Assembly: GCA_029961685.1 (NCBI GenBank)
Contig: JARWKL010000016.1
Coordinates: 687,001-751,000 of the forward strand
Source of the DNA: Aristolochia californica
Lineage: Eukaryota > Streptophyta > Magnoliopsida > Piperales > Aristolochiaceae
Length of the DNA stretch: 64,000 nucleotides
Direction of reading: 5' to 3'
In this document: piece by piece, positions 49,801 to 61,286 of the stretch
Numbering within the stretch: the stretch's first letter is position 1
Layout of the letters: each line of letters opens with the position of its first letter
Program-made: the position numbers and the translations under genes
Notes under the pieces: generated by a model
Told to the model about the DNA's origin: nothing
The model's database searches: none
What the model saw: the letters and a program-made list of their open reading frames with translations, nothing else

Positions 49801-52800
49801 GAAAGCAAAGCCCTCAGATACAAGATATATTGCTATGACTCAAATATGTCTTAGGAAGTTAACTGATACAGATTCCAGAATGATTGTTGAAGGCAAGAAA
49901 AATAGAACTAGAGAAAACAAAATAAATGTTAAGTTTTTTTTTTTTTTGAAATGGAGCATGAGATACCTATACTTTTTCAATTGGCATATAAGAAATATTT
50001 GAGTTTTAGATTTCAAGAGACGCAAATTAGGTAAAGATAAGTTTACCATGTGGTAGATGCTATAACCAGCTTTAGGTCCCCAGTAGGAATAAGCTCCAAT
50101 GACAAAGTTGTATGCAATGTAGCCTGGAAACAACTACATTACTTTTTTTATAATGGTAAAAATTAAGCTGCACTAAAAAAACAAAACAAGCAGGGTCCTG
50201 AAGGGAATACAAGCATCAGAAATAAACTAGAACAAATGGTATAACAGCAGCACAGATAAACTATCGGAAAATAACAGAAAATGCAATGCGAGACAAATTC
50301 ACTTCATAAGTTGGCAGTGGACCAAACATTTGAATTTTCAATAAATAAGGTAAAGACTTTTTAAGAAAGAGAAGAATTTCCTTAAAAGAATAGAGAACAT
50401 AAGGTAAATGCCCGGTCAGTGAACCAATAGCCCAATTCACAAGAACAAGAAATAAATAGTCAACTTATTTAATCAATTTGCATCTTTATGGAAGATGTGA
50501 TTTGGACAAATACCTAAAACATTTACAACATAAACCCTCTCAAGCAAGAGAAACTTCATGTCTTTCCAAAAACTTGAGACTTGATTCCTAAAATTTTTGA
50601 CACTCTTCGAACTGCAAAGAAGAAAGGAAAAGAAAACAAGCTGTTAACCATGAATATCACCATGTACATTCAGCATCAACACATTTAAAGAAACTCAGCA
50701 TGGAAATCACTGAAAGGGAACTCATGCCCCTTGAATATACTTCAAAGGATAGTTATGTTAGGTTAGATGTTCTTTTGCTTTTTTCTATTCTATTCTATTC
50801 TTTTCTGCTGACTCTCTTTCTCCCATTTTTCTTCTCTCTTGCTTCCCTCTTTTCTTGCTCCCTTCCTCTAAAGATCCTCTCATTCCGATGTTCATTTCTT
50901 CTTCATACTTTTATCTTACCAAAATCTTTTGCACAGAATCTAAACCCTGTAAAACGAAATCTTAATTACCTACCGAATAACTTCAAACAGTAAATTATCA
51001 GTTATAAACTTTTTATAGAAAACATTCTATTGGAACATTTGTTTCATATCAGGTATAGCAGTAGGGGAGTTGATTCGGTTCAACATAGAATTTGATCCCA
51101 ACGAAACAATAATCATCCAGGTGCATGATATTTGGCTTCAAAGGCATGAAAATGGGCAAATACGCTTCTACTTACACTAAATTCTCCTTTGAGACTGTAT
51201 CACTTGATTCTTCTCTTCCACCATCAGTTGTGTCCTTAGGTATATCAGCATCTGTTACCAAAGAACCATTAACAGTTACTGTAGTCATGTGCCATGAAGC
51301 ACCAAGTCAGCAAGGCTTCCTTGCTATATTCAAACGATATATAGAGCTTCAGCAGTGCCTTTACCAAAGAAACAAATAAAAGAACTTTTTAAACAGCACC
51401 TTGAACTTCTGTAACACCACTCTCCACAGGTTCCAGCACTATTTTTGACCCAGATGAAGCAAAACCTACATGACAAGATCACAAAATTAGAAAAATAGAC
51501 CCAAGATAAAAATTGTCTTTATTTAGTGCAAGCACAAAGAGCCAGCAATGGACACCTTTCAACTGCAAAGGCTTAATCGAAAAGCCAAGAATGACAAATG
51601 GAAGCATCAGAATTGCCTCTCCCCAAAATGCATATCGCCAATTAAGATGACCTCCAACCTAAATAGTATGGGAAAAAAATGAATTTTCACTTGAGTATTT
51701 GTAAGGGAAATAATTTTATCACAGTCAAATGATCAAATGCACACAAATGATAACATCCTCATTTATTATTCATTAGGAAAGAAACATCATAAGAAATACT
51801 TTATCAGATGCCAATATAGCACAAGATTAAAACCATACCAATCCTCCATAAACATAACCCAATGCCACCCCGGTTGGTATACACATGTAGAATATTCCAA
51901 GCCAAGCTGTTTTCTGGCAATGAGACAGAACACATGATAATAAAAAAGTTGAATACAGAATAAATAAAATGGAATGGAAAATAGAGTTTTTCTTTTATTC
52001 TGACAACAATGAAAGTGGATGATAATGCAATATAATAAGGAACACTAACACACATAAAGGCACTGAGGACCTCTATGCCATATATGTAATGACAACAGAA
52101 AACTAAATAAAACAAGGCAAAAAAGAACCTGAGTTTCAGGTGCATTGTCATCAATAAATGGAGCCGCAAGACTTATAAATGAAGCTTCTCCAAAGCCAAC
52201 CAGCCTTGAAAGGACAACAGGATGTTAATGCTTCTATGTCTAATGGCTAATAAAGAATGTGTTCAAAGCAAATGAAAAATCTGCAGAAGGCAAAAACAAG
52301 TGTTTTATTGGCAGTAGTATCTGTGAGCAACTTACATGCGGCATATTGCAATGGACCAAAAGTCAAATGAACAACCACAACCAGCTACTGCTAAAGTCCA
52401 GACTGATAATCCAACCCCAATAAGCCTAAATGGATTGTGGCTGCAAAACAAATGAAATAGAGAAGCATAAATAAGGAAACATAACAAAAAGTCCTTCCAA
52501 TGTTGAGTTACGACCAAACAGATGTGCCGTCAAGTTTCTAAATCCTTATATCAGTTTCCTTCAGTTATTTTAAAGGGAAAGAAACACAGTATATTACCCG
52601 TTTGATGACTCATGCTGGACTAAAAGAAGAATTTTTTGTAGTACAAATATATGATTCTTGCCACAAATACTTTAAGACTAATTAGGAAAATGGTTACAAC
52701 ATAGACTCCTCATGTTATCAACTCCAGATCTTCAACTTCTGACTTTGAATTTCCACAGTAGCACTCCAAATAAATTATGAATCAACCTTTCAGACTTGCT

Positions 52801-55800
52801 AAAACTAGCAAGATGGTTCTTGCGACATTTATTGATTAAATAGACAGTATGAACCCTTCCGGGAGCTAAGATTCTATATCCTGCTGCTTCTGTGAATTGC
52901 AGAAAACTCTGCCTTCATGACTCTGAAACCCCTTTTTGCTCCATTTCCTTCTTTACCTCTTTGCTTCATCCGAAACCCCTTTTTGCTCCATTTCCTTCTT
53001 TACCTCTTTGCTTCATCCTTTAGAAAAATTAACAACTCAAGCATATTGTCATGTATTGTCTACATCAAACTAAAGAGATTATCTGTCCAGAGAACCATAA
53101 GGATGTAAATCTTTTAAGAGCCTTTTGAATTAAATAGAAGACTAAGCAGATTTTTTTCCAATTTTTTTAAAGAACAAGCAAATGTTATCACAAAGAATAT
53201 GATCAAAATAAAATCATGTTACAAACGGATGGAAGAGGAGGAGAGGGGAGGGGAAGGGATTTGCACTTACGTCTTTGCCAATGATGCAAATATAGGTGAA
53301 GCCACCAGGAGTCCAACCATAAATGCAGATGACAGAACACCATCTTTGAAATTGTTCAAGTTAAAATCTCCCCTAAGCAAAATAATGAAATGATAAGAAG
53401 AAAATAAACAAAAAAACTGGTATCTGTGTTTACTAAAGAACAGTATACATATTTACTCTGTAATTTCATTACCCCTTCCATTCTTTAAAAATGTAGGTAA
53501 AAGGCACTATTGGAGATAGCTTTTTTTTCATAGGGAAAACAGGCAACTTTTTTACAACTTCACTCTAGTTTTTGTCTTTTCTATAACTCCAGTCTTAATA
53601 ATACAAGCAAAACTAAACCCATGGTACTGTGTTCAATTTGTTACAGTTAAACTGCTAAAACTACTTATACATAACATATAACAAAGTCAGAATGAAAAGG
53701 AAAAACAGAATTGCTTAAAAGTCGCTTGGCAATAGAAATGCTCTTCTAATTTCAACAGAGTAAAACAATAAGGAGGACAAAATAAGGCAGAAATAGTTTT
53801 TTATTTTTTTTATTTTTTGAGAAAGTGATGAATTCATTAAACCAGAAACAAAAACAAGATTAGGCAGGCCACCCCCTTACAAAGTAAGGTAGAAATAGTT
53901 ATCACTGCAGTTCAACTTCTTTGTATAAGTGAACAATACAAATTCTTTCTTGTTCAATGGTGGCAAGATACAAGAATAAACAACTTAAAATTTTTGTGTT
54001 CCATTTTTCAAAATTTTGAAACATCAAACAAAAAGTTTTACTGCTCTATTTGGTGAAAATAGAAGCTCAATAGGCCTTAATCAGAAAACACAAATTTATG
54101 AAAGATCAAGTAACACATTCACCAGATAGTCCAAAATCTTATATTTTTATTTTTTAAATAAAGGAACTCCAAATCTTATTTTGCTATTCTCCATACCAAA
54201 TAATTTAAAATTATTAAATCTAGTTCCATACTATTTTACCAACACATTACAAAACCCATAAATATCTTACTGAATTCCACTGCCCGAACTGCATATACCA
54301 CTATCAGTACATGTTCTGCGACTTCCATTCACACCATTGCTGGCTATTGCTCCCCGGTCAACATAATTTAACATGTTAATAGTGCAAAACATGACCAGCA
54401 ACCTGTGAAGACAATATTACAAGAATTATTTAAAATATCAAGGAAATAAAAAAGTGAATTTCTGCAGAAGAAGAACCAGATCTGAAAAATTGGATGCAGT
54501 TACTGTGCTGAAGATAAACATCAATGCAAGTCATTAAGCCTGAGATGCAAGGAATCCTTATGAACTAATCACCAAGCAAGCGGCAGCACAGAATAAAATC
54601 ATGTATACAACTGGTTCTACCATAACAGACATCCCAAATCTTGCAATCACCCGATTCTGTAGGTGCTAGTATCATCCAGTTGGTGAAACGACTAAGAAAA
54701 AGTAAATTTTCGACATACTTTAGATCCCTGCTTTTAAAAAAAAGGTTGACCATAATGCAGATAAATCTAGCAACTTTTGGCTTCTTTATAAGATGAAAAC
54801 TCCTACAATGATCAAGGGAAAGCAAAAACTTTTCCCCCTTCCTTCACAAGTATTAATATTTTAAATTTAGTGATAACTGCTGCACTGCTAGCATGATGCT
54901 AAACAGCAAAAGAACAAAAATACTACCAAGGGTAAGTGAAAGGACAGTGAACATAAATAAACCTAAGAACTATAACCGAGTGGACCCCGCCGACAGCCGG
55001 TGTCCTTTAAACTTTGATGGTTCCTCTCTCCGCAACTCCGGGAAGGCTGGCTTCAGCTGAGTTGTTTGTGACTCTCTGGGCAATCAGATTGTCTCCTTTG
55101 TTGGCCCTCTTGGTATTGTGGACTCCACAACGGCCGAGCTCCACGGCCTCCTCAATGGACTCCGTTCACACCGAGGGAGATTCTAAGGTGGTGATTAGTT
55201 GGTGTGAGCGATCCTCAACGCCTCCATGGCGTCACTGGGACACTTTTTTTGAAATTATTAAAATTGTTAGCTTTTTTATTGTTTTTTGTTTCACATCCCG
55301 AGATCAGCTAATTCCGTGGCCAATGTTCTTGCCAAATAGGGAGCCTCCTTGCAATCCCTTGTTGTTAAGGGTTAGCTCCCCCGTTTTTGTTTCTCTTTGT
55401 TCTCTCTCTTAATAAGATCGCCTTTAATAAAAAAAATGAAACTTGTTGAAGAGAAGATATGGAATGTTCTTACACAACTCTCACAAAGCCAAAATTAATA
55501 TGGTGGAGTTTTACAGGAGTCTCATAGAAAAGTCTTAGTTTAAAGGTGTTTTAGTTATGTTAGTCTTCTATTTATCTTGATTTATTTAATTATGCTAGGA
55601 CTTATCTTTAAGTGTTAGAGTTTGGTTGTAGGGTAGTTTAATCCTAATTTCCTCTATTATAAATAAGGGTTCATGTACTAGATTACATCAAGTTAATGAA
55701 GTTTTTTTCTTTTCCATAAATTCAACATGGTATTAGAGTAGGTACTCATATGTGGGCCTACACCTAAATTATCCATTTGTAGAGCCACAAAAAAGGGCCC

Positions 55801-57559
55801 ACACCTAAATCATCCACTTGTAGAGCCACAAAAGAGGGCCTACACCTAAATCATCCACTTGTAGAGCCACAAAAGAGGGCCTACACGTGAGGAGGAGTGT
55901 TAAGGAACAGTCTCACATGGATTAGTGAGTAAAATATCTTAAGATTAGTCGGGAAAGAGGTTTCCTAAGTTGGCTAGTCATTTTGGGATGGGCCTTGGAC
56001 TTCACAAAACTAAGTTGGAACTTAGTGAAAAAAGACAAATGATCATCACGGTCAAGATTCTTGTGAAAGGTCTCACTCAGTTTTTTTTTTTTTAATGAAA
56101 TCAACACACACCCATAAAAGATGCTAAATTAAGATACCCCTATTTGGTGGCTCTAGATAACACCTTTATGGCCCTTCGGGAAAATCTATTCCTTGGTAAT
56201 GAAAGATTCTTACATATATTACTACACATATATCATATTCATCTGAGATGATGGCATAAGAAATATATACTTTGCCTCTCCACATGTTCATCTAAAATTT
56301 TCTATTAGGAATAAAGTAAAGTATTTAAAGGGCCTTAAATTTGGAATTTGATCAATATATGATGCAGAATACAAGCTTAACATGCAGTTAGTTGGTAAGT
56401 TATAAACTTCAACTGGTACATGCATATCAGTATTCTGTAGTCTATATTCAAACAATAGACAGGAAACACACATCACCATATAGACCTAATAATTAAAAAA
56501 AAAAAGTGATAAAAAAGTGTCCAATTTGACCATCTGCCTCACTGCTCTCAGAATTTGGGAATAAGACCTCTAGCAAGACTGGGAGTTCAAAATATGACTA
56601 ACAGAAAAAAAAATCCATGTATTCGTGATTCCTTTCAACTAGTAGCTACCACGGGTACTTTTGGCTTAAGGTCACCACCTCATCATTATCAATCAATGAG
56701 TAGAGTCACCAAATCCAGCAACTCAAAGTCCACAATCAGACCTTCAATATTTAATCATAAAAAACTTTGGTTGCATTATTTACACAATCAAAAAACTTAA
56801 TTTAACTTATTTTACCATTGTCAACTCACAACTGGCATCAAACTTTCAGCAGTCAGAAGGTTACAAGTTTACTGGTGTTTGTCAGTAGCATTTTATTGTT
56901 TTAGGTGTCAATGCAGATGTGCAACCGTGATGCCTTTCTTGCTGAGATCCGCTCCATGAAAATCAACTATAAAATTTGCTCTTGGGATCGGCCAACAACG
57001 ACATATCTGAATAATATCAACTTCCATAGTCTACCCAACTGTTTGAGTACTTTTTTTTTTTTTTGTAGTGAAAATCAGTAAATGCATCCAACACTTGAGT
57101 GCATCATCCATGGTATTAGCATTTATGAAAAACCTAAAATTCACGCTTTCATCCATATCTTAGCAGTTGGTAAATTCCTTACATCAATGGCTTTCCCACC
57201 GAAATCATAATTTTATGGGAACGACTCCAAATTTTGGCAAAATCTTAAACAACCGACCCTTACTCAGCATTCGAACAGAAAAGAAGACATGCAGAGAAAG
57301 AGACACGGAAGGAGCCCTTTATATCCACTTCGACCACAAAACAGGGACTGGAATACGAAATTAAAAAATACAGAGAAATCCAGTACTACCTCTTAGGCGT
57401 GAACCAGGAGGGCTTTGAGTTGGGGTTTTGCGCCGGACCTCTCCCCATGTCGGTCTCGACAGGTAAAAGCGTCGCAGGAGCTTCTAAGGAAGGTTTATTA
57501 TCTTCTACTTGGCTTGGGGAAAGAGCTTCCGAAGAAGATGTCTTTTCTTCCGTGCCCAT
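46882..57559 (-). CDS. Spinster-like major facilitator superfamily transporter
   Basis: Plant spinster homologues are predicted sphingolipid or lysolipid carriers; the substrate here is inferred only. Sixteen minus-strand exons: 57390-57559, 54271-54402, 53271-53372, 52336-52440, 52129-52204, 51839-51913, 51556-51658, 51400-51465, 51176-51278, 50514-50611, 50047-50123, 49644-49757, 47793-47912, 47421-47549, 47095-47173 and 46882-47006. Every junction is GT-AG and in phase, giving 557 residues. The N terminus (MGTEEKTSSS) is hydrophilic. Membrane segments begin with LLVMFCTINMLNYVDRG, the spinster signature, followed by GVLSSAFMVGLL, FRLIGVGLSVWTLA, MLVGFGEASF, GYVYGG, GAYSYWGPKAGYSIY and IHIFGDVPSSPLVGVLQ, all well-kept family segments. 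The loop encoded by 51176-51278 is acidic and less conserved. The tail (QGPEPV) is polar. Intron 1 holds a LINE fragment and a chimeric LTR element. Gene looks intact. Confidence 0.95.
48300..48640. other. GC-rich block in intron 12 of the transporter gene
   Basis: A G/C-rich patch (gggggtgaggggggagag; ccccttcccc) stands out from the AT-rich intron. Open frames on both strands cross it but are biased by base composition. Sequence at its left (ccggttcgatcc-like words) suggests a repeat insertion. Not identified. Confidence 0.35.
48641..49643. other. Intron 12 of the transporter gene, remainder
   Basis: No gene seen. A 30-bp direct repeat (ttaatctggtcaaaagac) at about 49483 and 49525. Confidence 0.5.
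53795..53890 (-). mobile_element. Poly-T-headed short repeat (antisense retroelement tail)
   Basis: A T-rich head, then gagaaagtgatgaattcatt and a short GC-richer segment ending aaagtaagg. Similar in form to 35641-35900. Flanking words aaggcagaaatag (53783) and aaggtagaaatag (53885) look like a target-site duplication. Confidence 0.5.
54966..55438 (+). mobile_element. LINE 3'-end fragment with RNase H domain
   Basis: The plus strand reads EWTPPTAG-like sequence, LNFDGSSLRNSGKAGF, DSTTAELHGLLNGL, then with a frame change EGDSKVVISWCE and HIPRSANSVANVLAK: the RNase H acidic residues and the C-terminal His segment in order. It is a diverged relative of the 3' part of the LINE at 27365-29852 and ends in an A-rich tail (about 55426-55440). 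Frame is broken. It sits in intron 1 of the transporter gene, in antisense to it. Confidence 0.82.
55444..55992 (+). mobile_element. Chimeric small LTR retroelement
   Basis: A 284-bp LTR (55444-55727) runs from TGTTGAAGAG to AAATTCAACA and has a TATA-like tataaataagg. It is followed directly by TGGTATTAGAG, a one-change version of the initiator tRNA-Met site. The internal region (about 170 bp) has three copies of the 43-bp TRIM unit and ends in a polypurine tract (gaggaggag). The sequence after it (55898-55992) is not a copy of the first LTR: it matches the 118-bp LTR of the TRIM at 13549, in reverse, and lacks its last 13 or so bases. Confidence 0.75.
55993..57389. other. Remainder of transporter intron 1
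   Basis: No gene seen; AT-rich with short A and T runs. Confidence 0.5.
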
Positions 57560-58480
57560 TTAGAAGTGTCAAAGCTTCAACGTCCGTTTGAAGATTTTAA
57601 TTATAAAATAAAAAAGATAGTTGGCCTTTGACGCTTCGCTCCTACTTGGAATGGTCGTTGAGCTGCTGTCTTGTCTTATTCAGGCGAGGTGGTTTTGATC
57701 CGGTTCACTTTGCCTCACTGTTTCCGCGTCTGGTATTTCTTTCTCATCGACTTGGATGGAAGTCCAAAGATCCGGTACGCATCCATTTTTGTACCAAGAG
57801 CCGGCACTGTTTGCTTGCGAGATATCGGGAGCCAAATCGAATAATGAATCGTTAGAGGATCTGATTTTTTTGCTGCATCATCGACCAACGCACTCTAAAT
57901 ATCCAATCTTCTCACTTTGAATGACAGGGATGATCACGATGACGACTTTGGGCTGATTAGACGTCCATTGCTGGCCTTGCTTTTCGGGGATGATAAACGT
58001 TACCGGTATCCTTCCAAGTTCAAACTGCCTAGAGGTTAAACTATAAAAATCTAAGTGAATATCACCAGTGAAGGGTAACTTATCTGAAATTTGAACCCTG
58101 AAGCGATGGAGTGAGGATAAGATAAAGATTACCGGAGTTTGAAAAATGCTTCTCCATTCGTCCATTTTGTTAAAACCAAGCTAGCAATTAGCTCTAGGCT
58201 CTATAAAAACACAAATCCCACGAGAAAGTACTAAATTCAATCAAAATTTGAACATTGAGACAATTGATTCTGTTTGTCTTTTTAAATATGACTAGATGTT
58301 GAATACACCTAATGTTATTTAAATCACCCAACATGGTTATTGACCATGAGTGACCACTCCTCTCTTCCCATTTTTTTTCTTCAATTAAGGGAGGAGCCCT
58401 TCCCTTACAACATCGCATGTGAGAAGAATATCTTCCCTACCTAGCTCGTGGAGGGTCAAAGTGATTTAGCCGTTAAACCA
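57560..58480. other. 5' flank of the transporter gene
   Basis: A 95-codon ATG-headed open frame on the minus strand (57878-58165, starts MDEWRSIFQTPVIF) has protein-like composition but no known domain or splice context; I leave it as a possible small gene or transposon piece. The rest shows nothing. Confidence 0.3.
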
Positions 58481-61161
58481 CTTAAGCCAATGAGGTTAAT
58501 TGATTTCGTACTACTCTATGATTTTACAGGTATAGAGACCCAATGGAAGGACCAAGTCAATTTAACTTATTGTGTTTTGATCTGGACTTAAAAAACTAAC
58601 TCAAGTATAGGTGTTAATATCTCACGAACTTGGTGTAATGATGACTCTTTTACATTAGCATTTCAAACCGAACAGGTGAGTTATATGGAAGACCAAAAAA
58701 ATGGTGGTTCATGGCGTATAGTTCCAAGTGTCATTATGAAAATTATCTTTAATATGTTAGAACAATAATTATCCACACCTGATGAAATAACTACTTACTA
58801 ACAGGAGATATCAAATGTTAATCTCCAAGTTTATTAAGTGGACAATGATGTTGGCCCATTGACAATGTCAGATGTTCTTCCAGATCGTATCAGTATATCA
58901 ATGGTTGAGGATGAAGGCAATGTAGAGGATATAAACAAAGAAGACAAAGTTGAGGTAGAGGACAACTATGATGTAGACAAGATGAAACAAGAGAAGAAAA
59001 AGAAAAGGTTGACAAAGAGGGGGAGGAAAGAAATGAAGATATATAATGTTGTTAGACGATAATGAATTTGAACATTTATTTTATGGGTCTACAACGTTAG
59101 TTTTTTTAAAAATAATTATTCAAAGCATTGTTAGTGTTATTCTTTTATTAGAAATAACACTATTAATGTTATAAAAATATTTCATATACAGTTTCATCTA
59201 ATTTCATACCCCCTTGTCAACCTAGGCTACCACCAATCTTATGTCACCCATCATTCGAGGAGATGGATTCAATGCAACTACCATATGAGATGCATGATAG
59301 TGAGTTAATTGAAGGGATGATCATGTCACAAAAACATAGAGTATGAAATTTAATTAATTATTATTACCCTTAATTATAGTTTTTCATACAATAATTTATG
59401 TTTTGTGTATATAAATACATCCACACCATTGCCTCCTCACATCATCTCCATTCGTTTCCTCGTAGATGAGTAAATCACGAGGCCCAAGTAAAGGCTCCAG
59501 AATTGATGATTTGATGAGAGAACTCAATAAAAGAATTTGAGTGAAGTTTTGAGATTCGCATAGGAGGGCATCAAGATCATTTATCAACTTTTTACTCATT
59601 ACGTGAGCTATATCCTAAGGGCTCATATGGAAGTGAAGGTGGAACAGTTCGGAGCCTATTCCCAGTTAGCTTGTGTCTATCCTTATCTTGAGATAAATAT
59701 TATAAATTACTCGATTAAATATTTCTCTTAAGTTTTTTCTAGCTTACAATGTTATGTTATAGAAAAGTTTGATGTTGATATGAGTAATAATGCAACAACA
59801 CAAACTGTCATGCATTCTACATTGGGTGTTGCATTTTGAAAGCACCAAACTGTTATGTACACTTGACATAGAGAGTGTGGAAGTTACCCTACAACACTGT
59901 CCACTCCTTATAGAGGGGTTTCCATCGAGCACTGGCAATGGTTGTATGTTGAATGTGTTTCAGGGGTCGAAAGTCTGTTATACGTATCAGAGATGAGGTG
60001 ATATATATTAAAATTGGAATATATTTTCTTTCAAATGTATTACTAATATAATATATTTACATGTACATGTTCTTCTAAATGTATAAGGTATATATTGCTT
60101 TGATATTGAGAATTTTGGATTACTCATTAGTTCGAGTATGGATGGATTGATGAATCTGAAGAACAATATGTGTATACTTTCTTATAAATAATTAATTATT
60201 TTAAATAAAAGCGTTTATAATTGACTTACATTATTATTCAAAAGAGAAACTACAATGGTTGGTACGAGAGGCATAGGAGGTTGGTGAGAGTGCATCAGGT
60301 TCATGTAACTAAGCTTAGCTATGTTAAGAGGTTGGGTTTGTTTCAATCGTCTCTACCCAAGATAGCTCGACCATCTTTGTTTAAGTTGACCACATGTATA
60401 GAGAAGGAGCTGCGAAAAACTAAGGAGGCATTGTCCTAAACTCAGGAGTAAAGAGAAATGTACAACATTGTGTTGAGGAGTCTGAGTGTCATACTTAGGA
60501 GCATGAGCATCATATTGGGAAGTGTAAACAACGTGTTGAGGAGCAGGATCATAAGATGAATAACTTAGAGATGAATATGTGATGGTTCTTTCAGCATATG
60601 CAAACACAGAGTCAACCACCCCCAGATCCTCCTATTGATGGAGTATAATTTTTCATTTTTATTATTGATAGATTTTTTATATTTTGATTTTTTGTATAAT
60701 TTGTAAAAAAAATTGGGAAATTTTTATATATTTTTAGTTTTTATTCATTTTTTTAAAATTTTGATAAATTTATTTATTAAACATAGAAATTTTTTAAAAA
60801 ATAAAATAAAAATAATATTAAAAATGATTCCCTCATTACCAGTGAAATTAAGAATATATTGGTAGAGGTTGCATCTCTGCAAGTGAGATTAAGAATGTTG
60901 CTGGCAAGGGATGAACATCAGAAGAGTCCCTCAGAACGTTAGTGAAATCAACGAAATTGGAGATACAAAATTCTAGCTTGTGTAAATTTTAAATTTTACT
61001 AGAAGAGGTTTCGACTCTGCCAATGAATTTTTAATTCTTTGGCAGAAACCTCTCTCGGTGGTAATACACCAACAAGCAGAAAATGTTGCTAGCGAATTTT
61101 CTGCTTGGAGAATGTTCTGTTAGCAATTTTTTCACGAGTAGAAGTCTAATTTCTTGTAGTG
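58480..61161 (+). mobile_element. Decayed CACTA (En/Spm-like) transposon
   Basis: The right end is ttcttgtagtg at 61151-61161, the complement of the CACTACAAGAAA terminal repeat typical of plant CACTA elements. Sub-terminal sequence (60840-61150) has short repeated words such as ttctgcttg and tctgcaag. Inside, a plus-strand frame at 58838-59062 is strongly acidic then basic (EDEGNVEDINKEDKVEVED; KKKKRLTKRGRK), like the tail of a TNP2-type transposase. Frames near 59470-59640 (SRGPSKGSRIDDL) and 60240-60620 (GWYERHRRLVRVHQ) resemble the second CACTA ORF. All are broken. The left terminus was not found; 58480 is only an estimate. Confidence 0.6.
61150..61161 (+). repeat. CACTA terminal inverted repeat (right end)
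   Basis: Minus strand reads CACTACAAGAAA. The end is 126 bp from the stop codon of the amino acid transporter gene. Confidence 0.75.
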
Positions 61162-61286
61162 CATGCTTGCTGAAATGGCTCGTATCCTTCTTTGATCAAT
61201 AACTCAGGTTTGAACATAAAATCATTTTCTACACATCGTGATTCTCCATTACAATCCAAGCATTGGGCCTGCAAACTCCTTCTCCA

